From: Manduca sexta
Lineage: Eukaryota; Arthropoda; Insecta; Lepidoptera; Sphingidae
NCBI RefSeq assembly: GCF_014839805.1
Contig: NC_051116.1
Span: forward strand, 7,235,556-7,299,555
DNA: 64,000 nt
Direction: 5' to 3'
Part shown: positions 1 to 11,700 of the stretch, one piece after another
How the letters are laid out: every line of letters starts with the position of its first letter
Numbering within the stretch: position 1 is the stretch's first letter
The notes under the pieces: model-generated
What the model saw: the letters and a program-made list of their open reading frames with translations, nothing else
Told to the model about the DNA's origin: nothing
Databases searched by the model: none
Program-made: the position numbers and the translations under genes

Positions 1-23
1 TTCTTGTTCAATAAAGTTAACCC

Positions 24-240
24 ACAGCACCTGATGGTAAGTAGAGAGGGGTCGACTAGAATGTCGACTGACAAGAGATGATTACCCCGCGGCAGTCAAC
101 ATAATTATGCCGGCCTCTTGGAGCCGGATATACACAGGCTGACCCCAGAACGCGATACACTTGGGCTACTATGGCGGGTTTTAACACCTTGTGTACAGTG
201 GTGGCTATCTGGCCGGATATAAAATATATCCTACCAGCAA
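24..240 (+). mobile_element. Interspersed repeat family B copy
   Basis: CAGCACCTGATGGTAAGTAG, AATTATGCCGGCCTCTTGGA and GATATAAAATATATCCTACC mark the family. An open frame on the other strand at 56-262 is this repeat read backwards. No coding function seen. Confidence 0.7.
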
Positions 241-1970
241 CAAAATGTACATTTTGTTCCAAACTTATACTTTTTATATTACATCTATGGCTAGAATAAC
301 TTATGGTATTGTTTTCAAGACAAGTATAAGGTTTTATTAATTAAATCATTTATACATTTTGTTCAAAACTTACGTATACTTTTTTATATTACATCTATGT
401 TAAGAATAACATATGGTTGTGCTGTTTTCAAGAAGTATTTGGTTTTATTTATGAACGCAATGTCAAATTACTCTGTATACAAAAAATCTAAAGGCGTAAC
501 AAATGAATACAAAAGCAAAACATTATTGTAAGTAACACGTATGCATTAATAATCCACGCTGTCACCGGAAGAATGTCTCGGATCTACGAATGTCGGATGC
601 GGTATTTAATTAAGAGTTGATTTTTCAATTATATCCGAAGGCGTATCGACGGGTGACAAGGGAGGATAGCTGCCCCTGGGTTCAGTATAAATACATACTT
701 TTTAGTAAGTTATTGTGTAGAATTATTGAGATGATAATTGAAAATACAATGACAAGTTGGTACGAAATCTTCTGTGCATGAGTCCAACTCGCGTTAATAG
801 TATTTAAAAAAATACACGTATTAACAAGACATAAGTAGTTGTGCTAAATGAGAATGTATAATTCACTTTGATCATGATTACTCCTTAATAGAATTCAAAT
901 TACAAAGCCCCTGCGAGGGCTTCAACTTGCGATATCATGCATAATGGCACCTTCTGCCTCACGTTTAAAACAGTGTAGGGGTACAAATGATATTGTAGCG
1001 TGTCTTGACCTATTTTAATGTTAACCAACTTATACTTGAAAACTGGTTGCTATACCAAGATCTTTATAAAAAAATGTATTGTCTGTTTTTTGCTCGAGGC
1101 TTTATGGCACGAATGTCTTAATCCGGTATGATATTTCACAAAATATATGAGAAAATTTCATTCTCGACAGTTTTTTTTTGTTTGTCTTAATATAATCGTT
1201 GTATCAAATAATATGTAGCATGAATGTGTTAAAACAAAAAAATAAAAACAGAACATTTCGGCAAAATATTTTCGTTACGAACATATTTAAGAATACTCAT
1301 GAAAGTACCACTGCAAATTTTTAGGATAAAAAAAAGCCTAGAATGTAATCCCCGACTAGTGTCGTGTAACTTTCAATCAAATACATGCCGTAAAATTAGA
1401 AATAAAAATGCTTTATTCATCAGTTGCGCTTATAATAAGTCAAAGTATATAACAGTATTTAATTATTACTCCAATAAATCAATAAATCCATTTTATATTG
1501 CACATAAAATTAATAGAAGAGTAAAAAGTTAACAAAGCCAGCTCGGACTGGCACGAAATATAGTATAGACTGCATTAGCCTTTAACATTCAAACATCTTT
1601 ATATTATTGCCATATCGCCTTTATTTCTTCGTTCATTGTGTCGGTGGACGAACTTGTAACTGGCAGGAAGGGAAACGTAGATCAAATCTTTGTGTTCCAA
1701 TTGTGACGCTCGCTTTGTGAGCGCCGACCCTCTCTAAGGTCTTACGTATCGACAGCTTGTGACAAAGAAAATGAATAAAATACAACAGGAGACGTAGTAA
1801 TGTATTTAAAATATTGATAACTAACTTTTGCCAGAGTCTCCATCCGTGTGTAAAAGATTTTCCCGGAATAAAAGTATGTAGCACAAAGAAGTAATGTAGC
1901 TTCCTATTGGTGAATAAGATATCGAAATCGGTTAGGTCCTGAGATTAGCACGTTCAAACAAACAACTCTT

Positions 1971-2250
1971 CAGCTTTATACTAGATATAGAATACTAGTT
2001 TTTGTTCGCGGCTTCGCTAGCGTGAAGGAGTTTTCCGGGATAATTTTCCGACTCACTTGACATGTATCGTTATATTATGACCAAATTACACAAAATCATT
2101 ATAAATTGTAGACTATGTGTTATTTTGATGTATAACCAATATTAGTGTAAAGTTTCATCCAAATCCGTTCAGTAGTTTTTTCGTTAAAGAGGAACATACA
2201 TACATATATACTCACAAACTTTCGTATTTATAATATTAGTAGGATTTATG
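1971..2250 (+). mobile_element. RTE-type LINE 3' tail
   Basis: TTGTTCGCGGCTTCGCTAGC, CCAAATCCGTTCAGTAGTTT and TTTATAATATTAGTAGGA are the usual landmarks of this very common insect repeat. No coding part is left. Confidence 0.6.
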
Positions 2251-2387
2251 CCACTCTCATTTAATATTTATCTTTTTGGTAGATTATGAAACTTATTATT
2301 AGAGGTCCTATATCAGCCTGGCTTGTTCCTCCTTTTGTCATTATCAATTGACCTATTGTTTAATTTCCTTTGTTTATATAATCCGAC

Positions 2388-2595
2388 TGACTGTCTCGGT
2401 GGCGTAGTTGCATACGTGGTACAGCAGCGGTCTGAGGTCCTGGGTTCGAATTCCGGGTCGGGCAAAATGATATTTGGGTTTTTCTGCTCAGATCAGCCCG
2501 GGGTCTGGAGTTTGTCCCCGATACGGCGATGGTAGTGGCGAAAAGTGGGTGCCCTAGTTGCCTCTGCATACCGCTTCGGGGATAAATGAGTGTAT
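2388..2595 (+). mobile_element. tRNA-derived SINE (family A) abutting an IgSF exon
   Basis: The head carries Pol III-type boxes (GGTGGCGTAGTTG and GGGTTCGAATTCC), followed by the family body CAGCCCGG...TGGCGAAAAGTGGGTG and tail TTCGGGGATAAATG. It ends just before the splice acceptor at 2606. Confidence 0.8.
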
Positions 2596-2606
2596 TACTT
2601 TTCCAG

Positions 2607-2761
2607 AATCAAAGTTCAATGTCCGCTGGTACAAAGACACCACCCTGCTGGGTGACAGTGGGGATCCTCATCATGTGCCGCCCAGGGTACGGATGCACGC
2701 CAACTACAGCTTGCAAGTGGACTCTCTTGTGGCAGACGATACCGCGGACTACACCTGTGAG
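2607..2761 (+). CDS. IgSF gene exon: second half of Ig domain 1
   Basis: The exon opens after ttccag (acceptor 2601-2606) and ends GAG|gtaggt. It enters with two bases of a split codon and leaves at a codon boundary. It encodes the core Trp (VRWYKD) and the DxxDYxC motif of an Ig domain (DDTADYTCE). The partner Cys must be in an upstream exon. A tRNA-type SINE ends about 10 nt before the exon, so the branch point must lie in SINE sequence. Confidence 0.85.
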
Positions 2762-5700
2762 GTAGGTCCAAGGCAATTTTATCTCCATATTGAATGATGC
2801 CAGAGGATTTTGGAGTATGAAAGGAGCTGATGAGCATGCATGGTTGTAAGTAACCAGTACAAAGTTATGTCTTCGTTTTGTGTTTTTAAAAAAAAATTGA
2901 AACTGATTGTTAATATGAGCCAGCTTGGTTGGTCGTAAGTAAGCAGTGTGGCTCACAGGTTCATGTGTTGAGGACAATTCTCTATCTACGTTTTGTATTT
3001 TACTAAAACTGTATTTAAGGTGGTAGCTCAAGGTCCATTTTCATACATTTTGTTTCGGCTTTAATCTGGGTAACTAAACAAGTATTGGCAAGTAAAGAAA
3101 TTAAATTCACGTCTAGTTAGTGATTAGTTCTCGCAGTTGAAAGAAAAATGTAAAAATAATTAATAATCATGGATATTTCTGCCTTTAAAATTTCGTCATG
3201 TTAAATTTTAAAGGCCGAAATATCCATGATTAAAAATGGACCTTGAGCTACCACCTTAAAGAAAGACCCAATATCATATTAAATACTTATACGAGTAATA
3301 GTATTTGTTCCTAATTTGAAAGGTCTGTGATAATTAAAAAATATAACACATCTTGGGAGTCGGGACGAAATGAAGTCATCGGACTCTGTCTGCACTAGTT
3401 GGTTTCTGCTTACCCCTATAATTGTGTGGTTAAGTTATAAACGGCAATAAAAGGTAGGCAGAGGTGAAGTTAGAGCACTTACTTTGCGTTTATGTGTTCC
3501 ATCCCATGATGTGATAGGGGGCGAGTCTAACGCCAAATCGAGCACAAATTCCAGACTCCGGGCTGATAGAGTAGATAATATCACTGCCCGACCCAGGATT
3601 TGAACCCGGAACTGATGTCAAACCGCGCACGCAAAACAATTACGACAATATACGAATTCAACTAATTTTTATTCCCTTGACGAAACTTCTTACTGACCTC
3701 TTTAGATCTACATTTTACTGATTAAACTTTTTAGGTTCATGACGCAACTGGCCACTTTTAAATACACACTAATTGTATAGTGAACGATGGAGTTGTTTTT
3801 AACTGTAGATAGCAATTAATTCGATAGACGGACCGCGTTTCGGTAGTGCTGTTTGGGAATAGTGATGTTACTTTTATCGATAAACTATAAAATTATATTT
3901 TCCTTGTCTTTGAAGACAGACGGTGGGACCATCCAAAGGTAAGTCTACTCCTCATGTCCGTCAGATATCCTAGTGGCACAATTTTGTTGGTTTGTTCATA
4001 GGTTTATGTGTTGTTAAATAACAGTTCCTTGATTCGAATTCCATGTAACGTGCCATCATCCATGCATCAAAAGAGGAGGCCTGTGCGCAGCAATACGTTA
4101 GAATATATAATATAAAACAAAATAGTCCATGTCCTACCGTATGATTCAAGTTCCGCACTCAATATTAGTCAAACCAGGTTCTGTGGTTTGAACCTAAAAG
4201 CGTAACCAACAGAGTTATTTACGCATTTATAAGCATGGATGAAGAGCTTGTCTTGGTCAAGGTAACTCTTCTGATAACTATGAGATAGGTCACTACCCCG
4301 GTCGAACTGATCTATTCCGTGTTAACAAATGTCTATACTTTTTCTCTGTTACTTGGATATATCATACTCCAAATAATCTTTACATATTATTATATTATTG
4401 AGGGCAGGTGCATCGACGTACGCAATGCAGGGGGATTGAAGACAGAGGCATGGATTTTGTATGCCTACGCACCGTTGCTCTTACATAATTATGTGCAAAT
4501 ATTACGATCACTTATAGGAAATTTCTGAAATTTCTAACATCAAAAGCGGGCATCCCCCTGCCCTCTCCTGGCCAAAAGTTAGATAAGGAAAAACATAACA
4601 CCGTTATCGATATGTTTTAACCCCACCCATTCCGTCCAGTTCAACCGGGCAATTATGCAATTAATCAATTTGAGCAAACTCTTTTGTGTGACTGATCTCG
4701 CTTGTGCCAGTAATTGTACCAAAAGAGCTTGTGCGCTTGTGAAGTTAAAAGGTTAAGGCACTGCGCAGACGGTACAGAAGCTGCGCAAAATAACGACTTC
4801 GAATAATGCTTTCGAATAATTAATACAAATTGATCTAACTGCTACAATAAGAAGAAGTTTATTGTTTTACTTCTCTCTAGATCTAGGTACTTCTTAATCC
4901 TTTTTCTAGATATATTTATTTGTGGAAATAAGGTGTTTGTATTTTTAAAATAAATAATCTTTATTTATAAATGCGAAAGTTCCTTTGTCTTCGTTTTCAC
5001 GGCTGAACCACTGAACTGATTTCAATGTGGTATGAAGATAGATTCAGACCCTGGAAAGGACATAGGCATATTATCCTGGGAAAATATATAATGGGATTTT
5101 TATTCCGGAACAACTTTATAACGCGGGTAAAGTCACGAGGAAAAGCGAATATAAAATAATATGTAAGTTCTTAAGGTGGTAGCTCAAGGTCCATTTTCAT
5201 ACATTTTTAATCTGGGTAACTAAACAAGTAGGTAAATTAGTTAGTTCTCGCAGTTGAAGAAAAATGTAAAAATAATCATGGATATTTCTGCCTTTAAAAT
5301 TTCGTCATATTAAATTTTAAAGGCCGAAATATCCATGATTATTAATTATTTTTACATTTTTCTTCAACTGCGAGAACTAATCACTAACTAGACGTGAATT
5401 TAAATTCTTTACTTGCCAATACTTGTTTAGTTACCCAGATTAAAGCCGAAACAAAATGTATGAAAATGGACCTTGAGCTACCACCTTAAGAGTTTCTTCT
5501 GAAGTTCACGATAACTTATTAATTTCTAATAATTGATATACAGTTAACGGATGTTGTCAGTTAAACGGCCAGTTAAAACTAATTAACTGAAGACCGTTCT
5601 TCGCTAATTGGTAACGGGACAGTTAAACTCTTTTTAAGTTATTTATTACGAGCATTGTAGACAGCAAGTGCACTTAAATGGTTTACTCTGAAAAATAATT

Positions 5701-8700
5701 CAAAATTTGGTTTATGGAAGTTATTTTATAAAATTTACCGGGGGTAGGTATCTCATATGTGAGAGTCCGCCTGGGTAGGTACCACCGCAGTGTCTATTTC
5801 TGCCGCCAAGCAGCAGCGTGTAGTCACTGTTGTGTTCCGGTTTGAAGAACATTGTAGCCAGTGTAACTACTGGACATAATAAGACTTAACATCTCATGTC
5901 TTAGGATGGCGAGCGCAGTGGGATACCGAACAATACTTTGTAGTTCAAAGTTTTGGATGGTGTTTCTACTGTTTATGCGCGGTCGTATCGCTTACCATCA
6001 GGCAAACGGAAAGCTCGTTTCGTCATTCAAAGCAAAAAAATAAATCAAAATTATATCCACATATCCCTTTAATCCCCGAGGGGGTAGGCATAGGCGCAAC
6101 TGATGCACCCACCCACCCGTGCGTATTTCGTCCCATGACGTCATGGGTGAGCCTATTGCCATATTGGGTACAAATTCCATTTCGCGGGCTGTTACTGTGA
6201 TAAACCCAATAAAACTATGCCCAACCCGAGATCGAACCTAAGACTTCAGCACTGCAGTCATAATAAATACAACATGTCGTGTATTTAGCAGTTCCTCAAG
6301 GGAATCCGTAAATTTGTATGACAAAAGAAAGTGACTTTAGTATTACAAACTAAAATTTTTTGTTTGGTGTAATAACTGTGTCTAGCGGTCGAATGGTAAA
6401 ATTAAGTTTGTCAAATTTGAACTAACTAATTGAATCTATAAGTTTGTACTGAACCTGCGGTGCGCGAGTCCAACTCGCTGTTGTCCGGTTTTTGTTTTAT
6501 TATCTCAAGATTCAACCGAGAATTTACTTGTTTCATAACTATATTTCCCACAATAGCATCAAAGATTGTAATTTTATGACATTTAAATTAACTACAATTA
6601 GTTTAATAAAACATTTATTACGTGTAGGAAGAACGAGAAGCGTGGAAATATGGTCTTGTACTTGAAACAAATAGAGGTCATTCTAAAAATAACTAGATTT
6701 TGACCTTGACAAGAATTCTGTAACTTTTTAGGCTATGGAATATTTCTGCATAATATGAATCTGGATTCAAAAATTGTACTAAGTATACACACAATATTAT
6801 AGATTCGCCCGATAGCTGACGAAATGTGTGTGGGTGGTTCCTCTGCCTACCCTTGGATAGGGAAAAATGCGTGATCCTATGTATTGAAAATATTGTGATT
6901 TGTCCTTTCCAGGTGCTGAGACCCGAACCTTGGGGTCCAATACGGCAGACGCATTCAATAGAAGTACAATGTAAGTATTGTTTGGTTAGTCCATTTGGTT
7001 AATTGTAAAGCTCCTAAAGCCGTTGGTCCTAGCCTGATCTCTCTCCGGTCATGTCGGATTGCCGTCTCACCTGACTATGAGAATGAAGGAACAGAGAGTG
7101 CTTTTGTATTGCACAAACTTGTGCACTATAATACCTACTACGTGGCTGATCTCCGTTGAGATTGGCCGTCGAGGTCGAAATTCGGATAGGATGGAATCAA
7201 TAATTTTGTTGTTCAAACGATATCTCCTTCAAATTGTTAAGATGTGGAAGTCTTACAGCTACATAACCTTAATAGCATTAGGATAGTTAACTAAAAGCCA
7301 ATAACAAGTCAACAAGTCTTCAATATTTCTATAAGGTGGTCAAGTCTCTACCTTATAGAAATATTGTAAGGGTGGACAGCACCCAACATAGAAACGTCTT
7401 TGCCTACCGTAAAAAAAGTTTAGTCAGCATCCATCCTAGAATCCTCTTTGTTCACCCTAGGAAAAGTCTTGGGCTTACAAGGTCCTCTCGTGATACGAAC
7501 CTTTCGTTGAAATCGCCGAAATTTTTGGTACCCCCAGCTATCCCACTTGAAAGCCCTATGTCAATTGTTCATAATTAGGTAGTACGCCTGTCTTAGAAGG
7601 AGAAATTGACAGCACCTAACCAATATTAAGATTAGGTAGAAATTTGCCTGAATTCTGGTACAGGACAAAACTGACGCTACCGCCTGCACCTATACCCATT
7701 TAAATTGTTTATTCGCTACAATAACATAATGGAGCTGATTAAAGAATTCGTCGCGGTGGGTGTCTCATTACATATTTATTGCAATAGTTTACTTGTGCTA
7801 TATTTGTTCTATTTAGACTGCATTATAGTCTATTTCATCTACGAAGATGCCTCCCTCTTCAATCCCTGATCGCTTACAGTGTGAGCAGTATGTGTACACA
7901 CGCATACTACGATGGATGGCGTCAGAGAAAGTGCTTAATCGACCCCTTTACCTTACAACATTTCCGCTTAAAATGTGGTGGGGTGCATCTTCATGGATGA
8001 CCTATTCCTCCATTTGTAATCACAAATACTTACAGATACTGGATACTTTTGCGAGCTAAATCCAGAGACAAATGATTTAAACTTCTTTAAAGTTCAAAAA
8101 GTGAATCAATGAAAAGACATTTTTATATCAGCACTGACACATAAATTTTTTGCAAATAAAGACACTAAACAGTACGGTTGATTGCAACATCTAAGTTTCA
8201 AGTAGAGCATGTTCGTTAGGCAGTGAACTTTTCGTTGTTTTTGCTATATATTATGATGAAGCGTCAGATAGATAAAGTTTTAGTAGGCATTTTCTCAAAG
8301 AAAACCTCCACGAACTGATATCTTGCTTATTTTTTATGAGTGAGATCTGCGAAGATCCAAACACCCAATCTAATACGGCCTAATGCATACATAATAATTA
8401 TTCTGATATTATAGGCTCATATCAATCAATATTGGGACTCTTTTGTCCATTATGAGTGCCTGCTATAATAAAAATATAATTAACAGATCCTCCTACAGTC
8501 AAGACGGTTCCAGAAGATGGATTCTTGGAGGTCCGTAAAGGGGAATATGTCGACATTGGCTGCGAGACCACGGGCACCCCAGCACCTATAGTGGACTGGA
8601 GGAAGAACGTAAGTATACCATTTACCGTATAAGTATTTCTTAACATCATCATAACATAATATTAACGCCATGTCAAAGGGGTAGGCAGAGACTATAGATT

Positions 8701-11700
8701 GCCACTTTCCTCAATTCTAGCACATTGTTTCTTTTCCTCCAGTTTCACCTCTTTTCACGCATTCTCGTCGCTTTAGAGTTTTTTTTTCTTTTAACAAAAA
8801 TGACGGATATCTGACATTCCATGCCTATGCACTATGAATCATTATTCGAATCCTTGTCGGTCTATATTTTTAGACCTAAGTAAGTGTACAACTATGAAAA
8901 CAACGTTGTCCCCAGGGTGAGCCCATGGCCCTGCTGGAGCACCGCGCTCGCATCAGGTTCAGGGCTGAACATCGTCTTCTTGCCGGGGTTTATGAGTGTA
9001 CAGCTAATAATGGAGTGGGGGACCCAGTGAGAGCTGCGATACGAGTCGTTATACATGGTGAGTTGTGTGATGATGAAACGAAATGAAATGATTTATTTTA
9101 TAATGTTATACATTATTTAGATTCCGTCAATATTAACTCTACCACCAGTTCGGAAAACAGTTCTCACCAGAGAAGAACGGGCAAGAAACTCTGGTGTTGC
9201 TCTTTTCAAAATCAGTTTAAGGTATAGACTAAAGTACATGATAAAGAGAAGAATACAATTGTTTTTGTTTATTGTTGTTTATAGCTGTTCATTAATATGC
9301 TCGCAAAATAAGGAATAAACTAGTTACTGGACTAGTTCTATTATTATTGGTCTAGGGTTATACAAATCCTGTCATCAACTGCACTTTTGAACTTTTCCTT
9401 TCCCTTCCGACTTCAATAATGTCACTAGAATGAGAAAACAGTTCCTAAGATCATTTGATCTGTACACTAATCTTTTAACACCATGAAAATGCTGGGGTAA
9501 ACAATTTCAGACCGATTGCCAATGAAACCATTATATTGATTCCAATAGTTGATGACACTTCCTTTCTCGAATAGGGTAGATATATATAACTCTTTATTGA
9601 ATTAAATGGAAGTCCAGATATTCTCAATATTCCGTTCACAGATGCACCAGTGGTGACAGCGGAGAAGACCTTCATCCACACAGCTATAGGCCTCCGAGCG
9701 GCTTTGTCTGCTAAAGTGGAGTTCTCTGTACCACCAGCTCGCACCGCGTGGTACAGAGACGGAAGGCCGGTCAAGACTGATGACAGGTTTGTAGTTTTAT
9801 AAATGCATGGCAAAGTGACCCAAACCTGATGGTAGGTAAGTGGAGTGGGGTCTAATACTGTCAACTGACGAAAGGTGGTGTATGAAATGGTGTAAGTGAA
9901 TGGGTTTCTTTTGAGCAAGCGTGGTTCACCTTAGGCCGCATCATCGCTATACATGACATGGAGAGTGGTTACAAGTTACAACAGGCATAATTGTTTTGAC
10001 TATCGAGGGGAATCAACTCGGCAGCCGACATTCTAAGACTCCACTCCACTTACTATCAGATGCCGTAGGGTCATTTTGTCGGGGACGTACCATATAATAG
10101 TGAGCAAGCAAATTATGGTCTCACTAAAAACAAAAATTTACGGCATTTGGTATCTTGATTTTTTTAAATACGGCTTTTTCCAGGGTCCTAATAATAGCGC
10201 AAGAGAACGTCCATCAACTGATATTCCGTAACGTGAGGAAATCAGACCTGGGCAACTACACCTTCAGGGCGGAGAACCAGCTCGGCATGGCGGACGTGGC
10301 TTTCAAGTTGACTGGTCAGTGGTAGCATCGTAATATAATATCAGCTCTGTATTATATACTGTCCTTCTGCTGGACCTCCTGTACTACTGAGAGGGATTAG
10401 GTCTTAGTCCACCACGCTGGCCTAGTGCGGATTGGTAGACTTCACACACCCTCAAAATTCCTATAGAGAACTTCTCAGGTATGCAGGTTTCCTCACGATG
10501 TTTTCCTTCACCGTTAAAGCAAGCGATAATTCATAAAGAATAAACACATAATTTTAGAAAAGTCAGAGGTGTGTGCCCCTGGGTTTTGAACCTGCGAACG
10601 ACCGTCACAATTGTGACCAATAACATGGGCTACATGTTTAAAATTAGGTTCAATAAAATTTAAAAATACTGGTGGTAGGTCTCTCATATGTGAGAGTCCG
10701 CCTGGGTAGGTACCACCGCAATGTCTATTTCTGTCTCCAAGCACGTATGTAGTCACTGTTGTGTTCCAGCTTGAAGGACATTGTAGCCAGTGTAACTACT
10801 GGACATAAGACTTACCATCTCATGTCTCAGGATGGCGAGCGCAGTGGAATACCAAACAATACTTTGTAATTCAAGGTGTTGGTGTTTCTACTGTTTATGG
10901 TCGTATCGCTTACCATCAGGCGAACGGCAAGCTCGTCTCGTCATTCAATGCAATAATAATACTGCCTTGTTGCAGGCGTGCCTAATGTGGCGTCGTTCAA
11001 AGTCGACGCGACTCTCAACAAGGCGACGTCGACCAGCTTCACGCTCATCTGGGAGGTGGATTCTTACTCCACTATAATTGGTATGATGGTGTTTAGATCT
11101 TATTAAATCGCCATAAGAGTTATTTTGGAACTGATTTCACTTTTTTTATATTTTTGAGACTAAATGACAATTGACTCAACATAGCTGGCGAAATTTTGTG
11201 ATATTACTTACACCTCTGTTTATCCCTGAAAAGAAGGTGTGATGCAGAACTGCGGCAATGTAGTCACGGGATAGAACCCCGAGTCGGGTATTGCTATTAG
11301 GTATTCTGCTCATTATCTGGAGTCTAGAATTTGTGTTCAATATGCCTATCCCCCCCCCCCCCCCCCTGCCACCTCTCTACCATCACATCATGGGTCAGGT
11401 CAGGTCCATCTGACGCGAAAAAATTGCACTAGTCTACCTTTATGGGGATAAAAGGTATATGGAAGGCTCATTATAGCTCAAAATATTTTTAGAATATAAT
11501 CTATGGCTGCGTCCGTACTACGGGCGGCTGGTGACACCGGAACCGGACGCGCTCACCACAGAACAGCCCGCCAACCTGTGGAGCAAGATCATCGTGCCGG
11601 GAGACTCCAGGGATGGTAAATATTATCTTAATATATATCAGCCCTGTATTATATGCTATCCCACTGCTGGAGCTCCTCTACTGAGAGGGATTAGGCCTTA

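Larger units (their letters stand above)
1..2387. other. Left flank without a recognised gene
   Basis: AT-rich. It holds family B (24-240), the RTE tail (1971-2250) and unassigned sequence. An 83-codon frame at 1633-1884 on the - strand matches nothing I recognise. Probably an intron of the IgSF gene, since the next upstream exon is not found here. Confidence 0.5.
2762..6912 (+). other. IgSF intron (4.15 kb), mostly repeats
   Basis: Contains two foldback MITEs, SINEs and a CR1-like copy. The rest (3660-5000, 6260-6900) shows no exon-like stretch. Confidence 0.7.

Noticed and set aside
1633..1884. An 83-codon frame on the - strand as a possible gene or upstream exon.
   Set aside because: No signal peptide, Ig cysteine motif or other family feature is seen, and it is on the wrong strand for the IgSF gene.
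2762..2797. Reading through the donor at 2762 to extend Ig domain 1 (GPRQFYLHIE and stop).
   Set aside because: A consensus donor gtaggt is present, and the 58-nt exon at 6913 gives a proper domain end in phase, so the read-through is intron.
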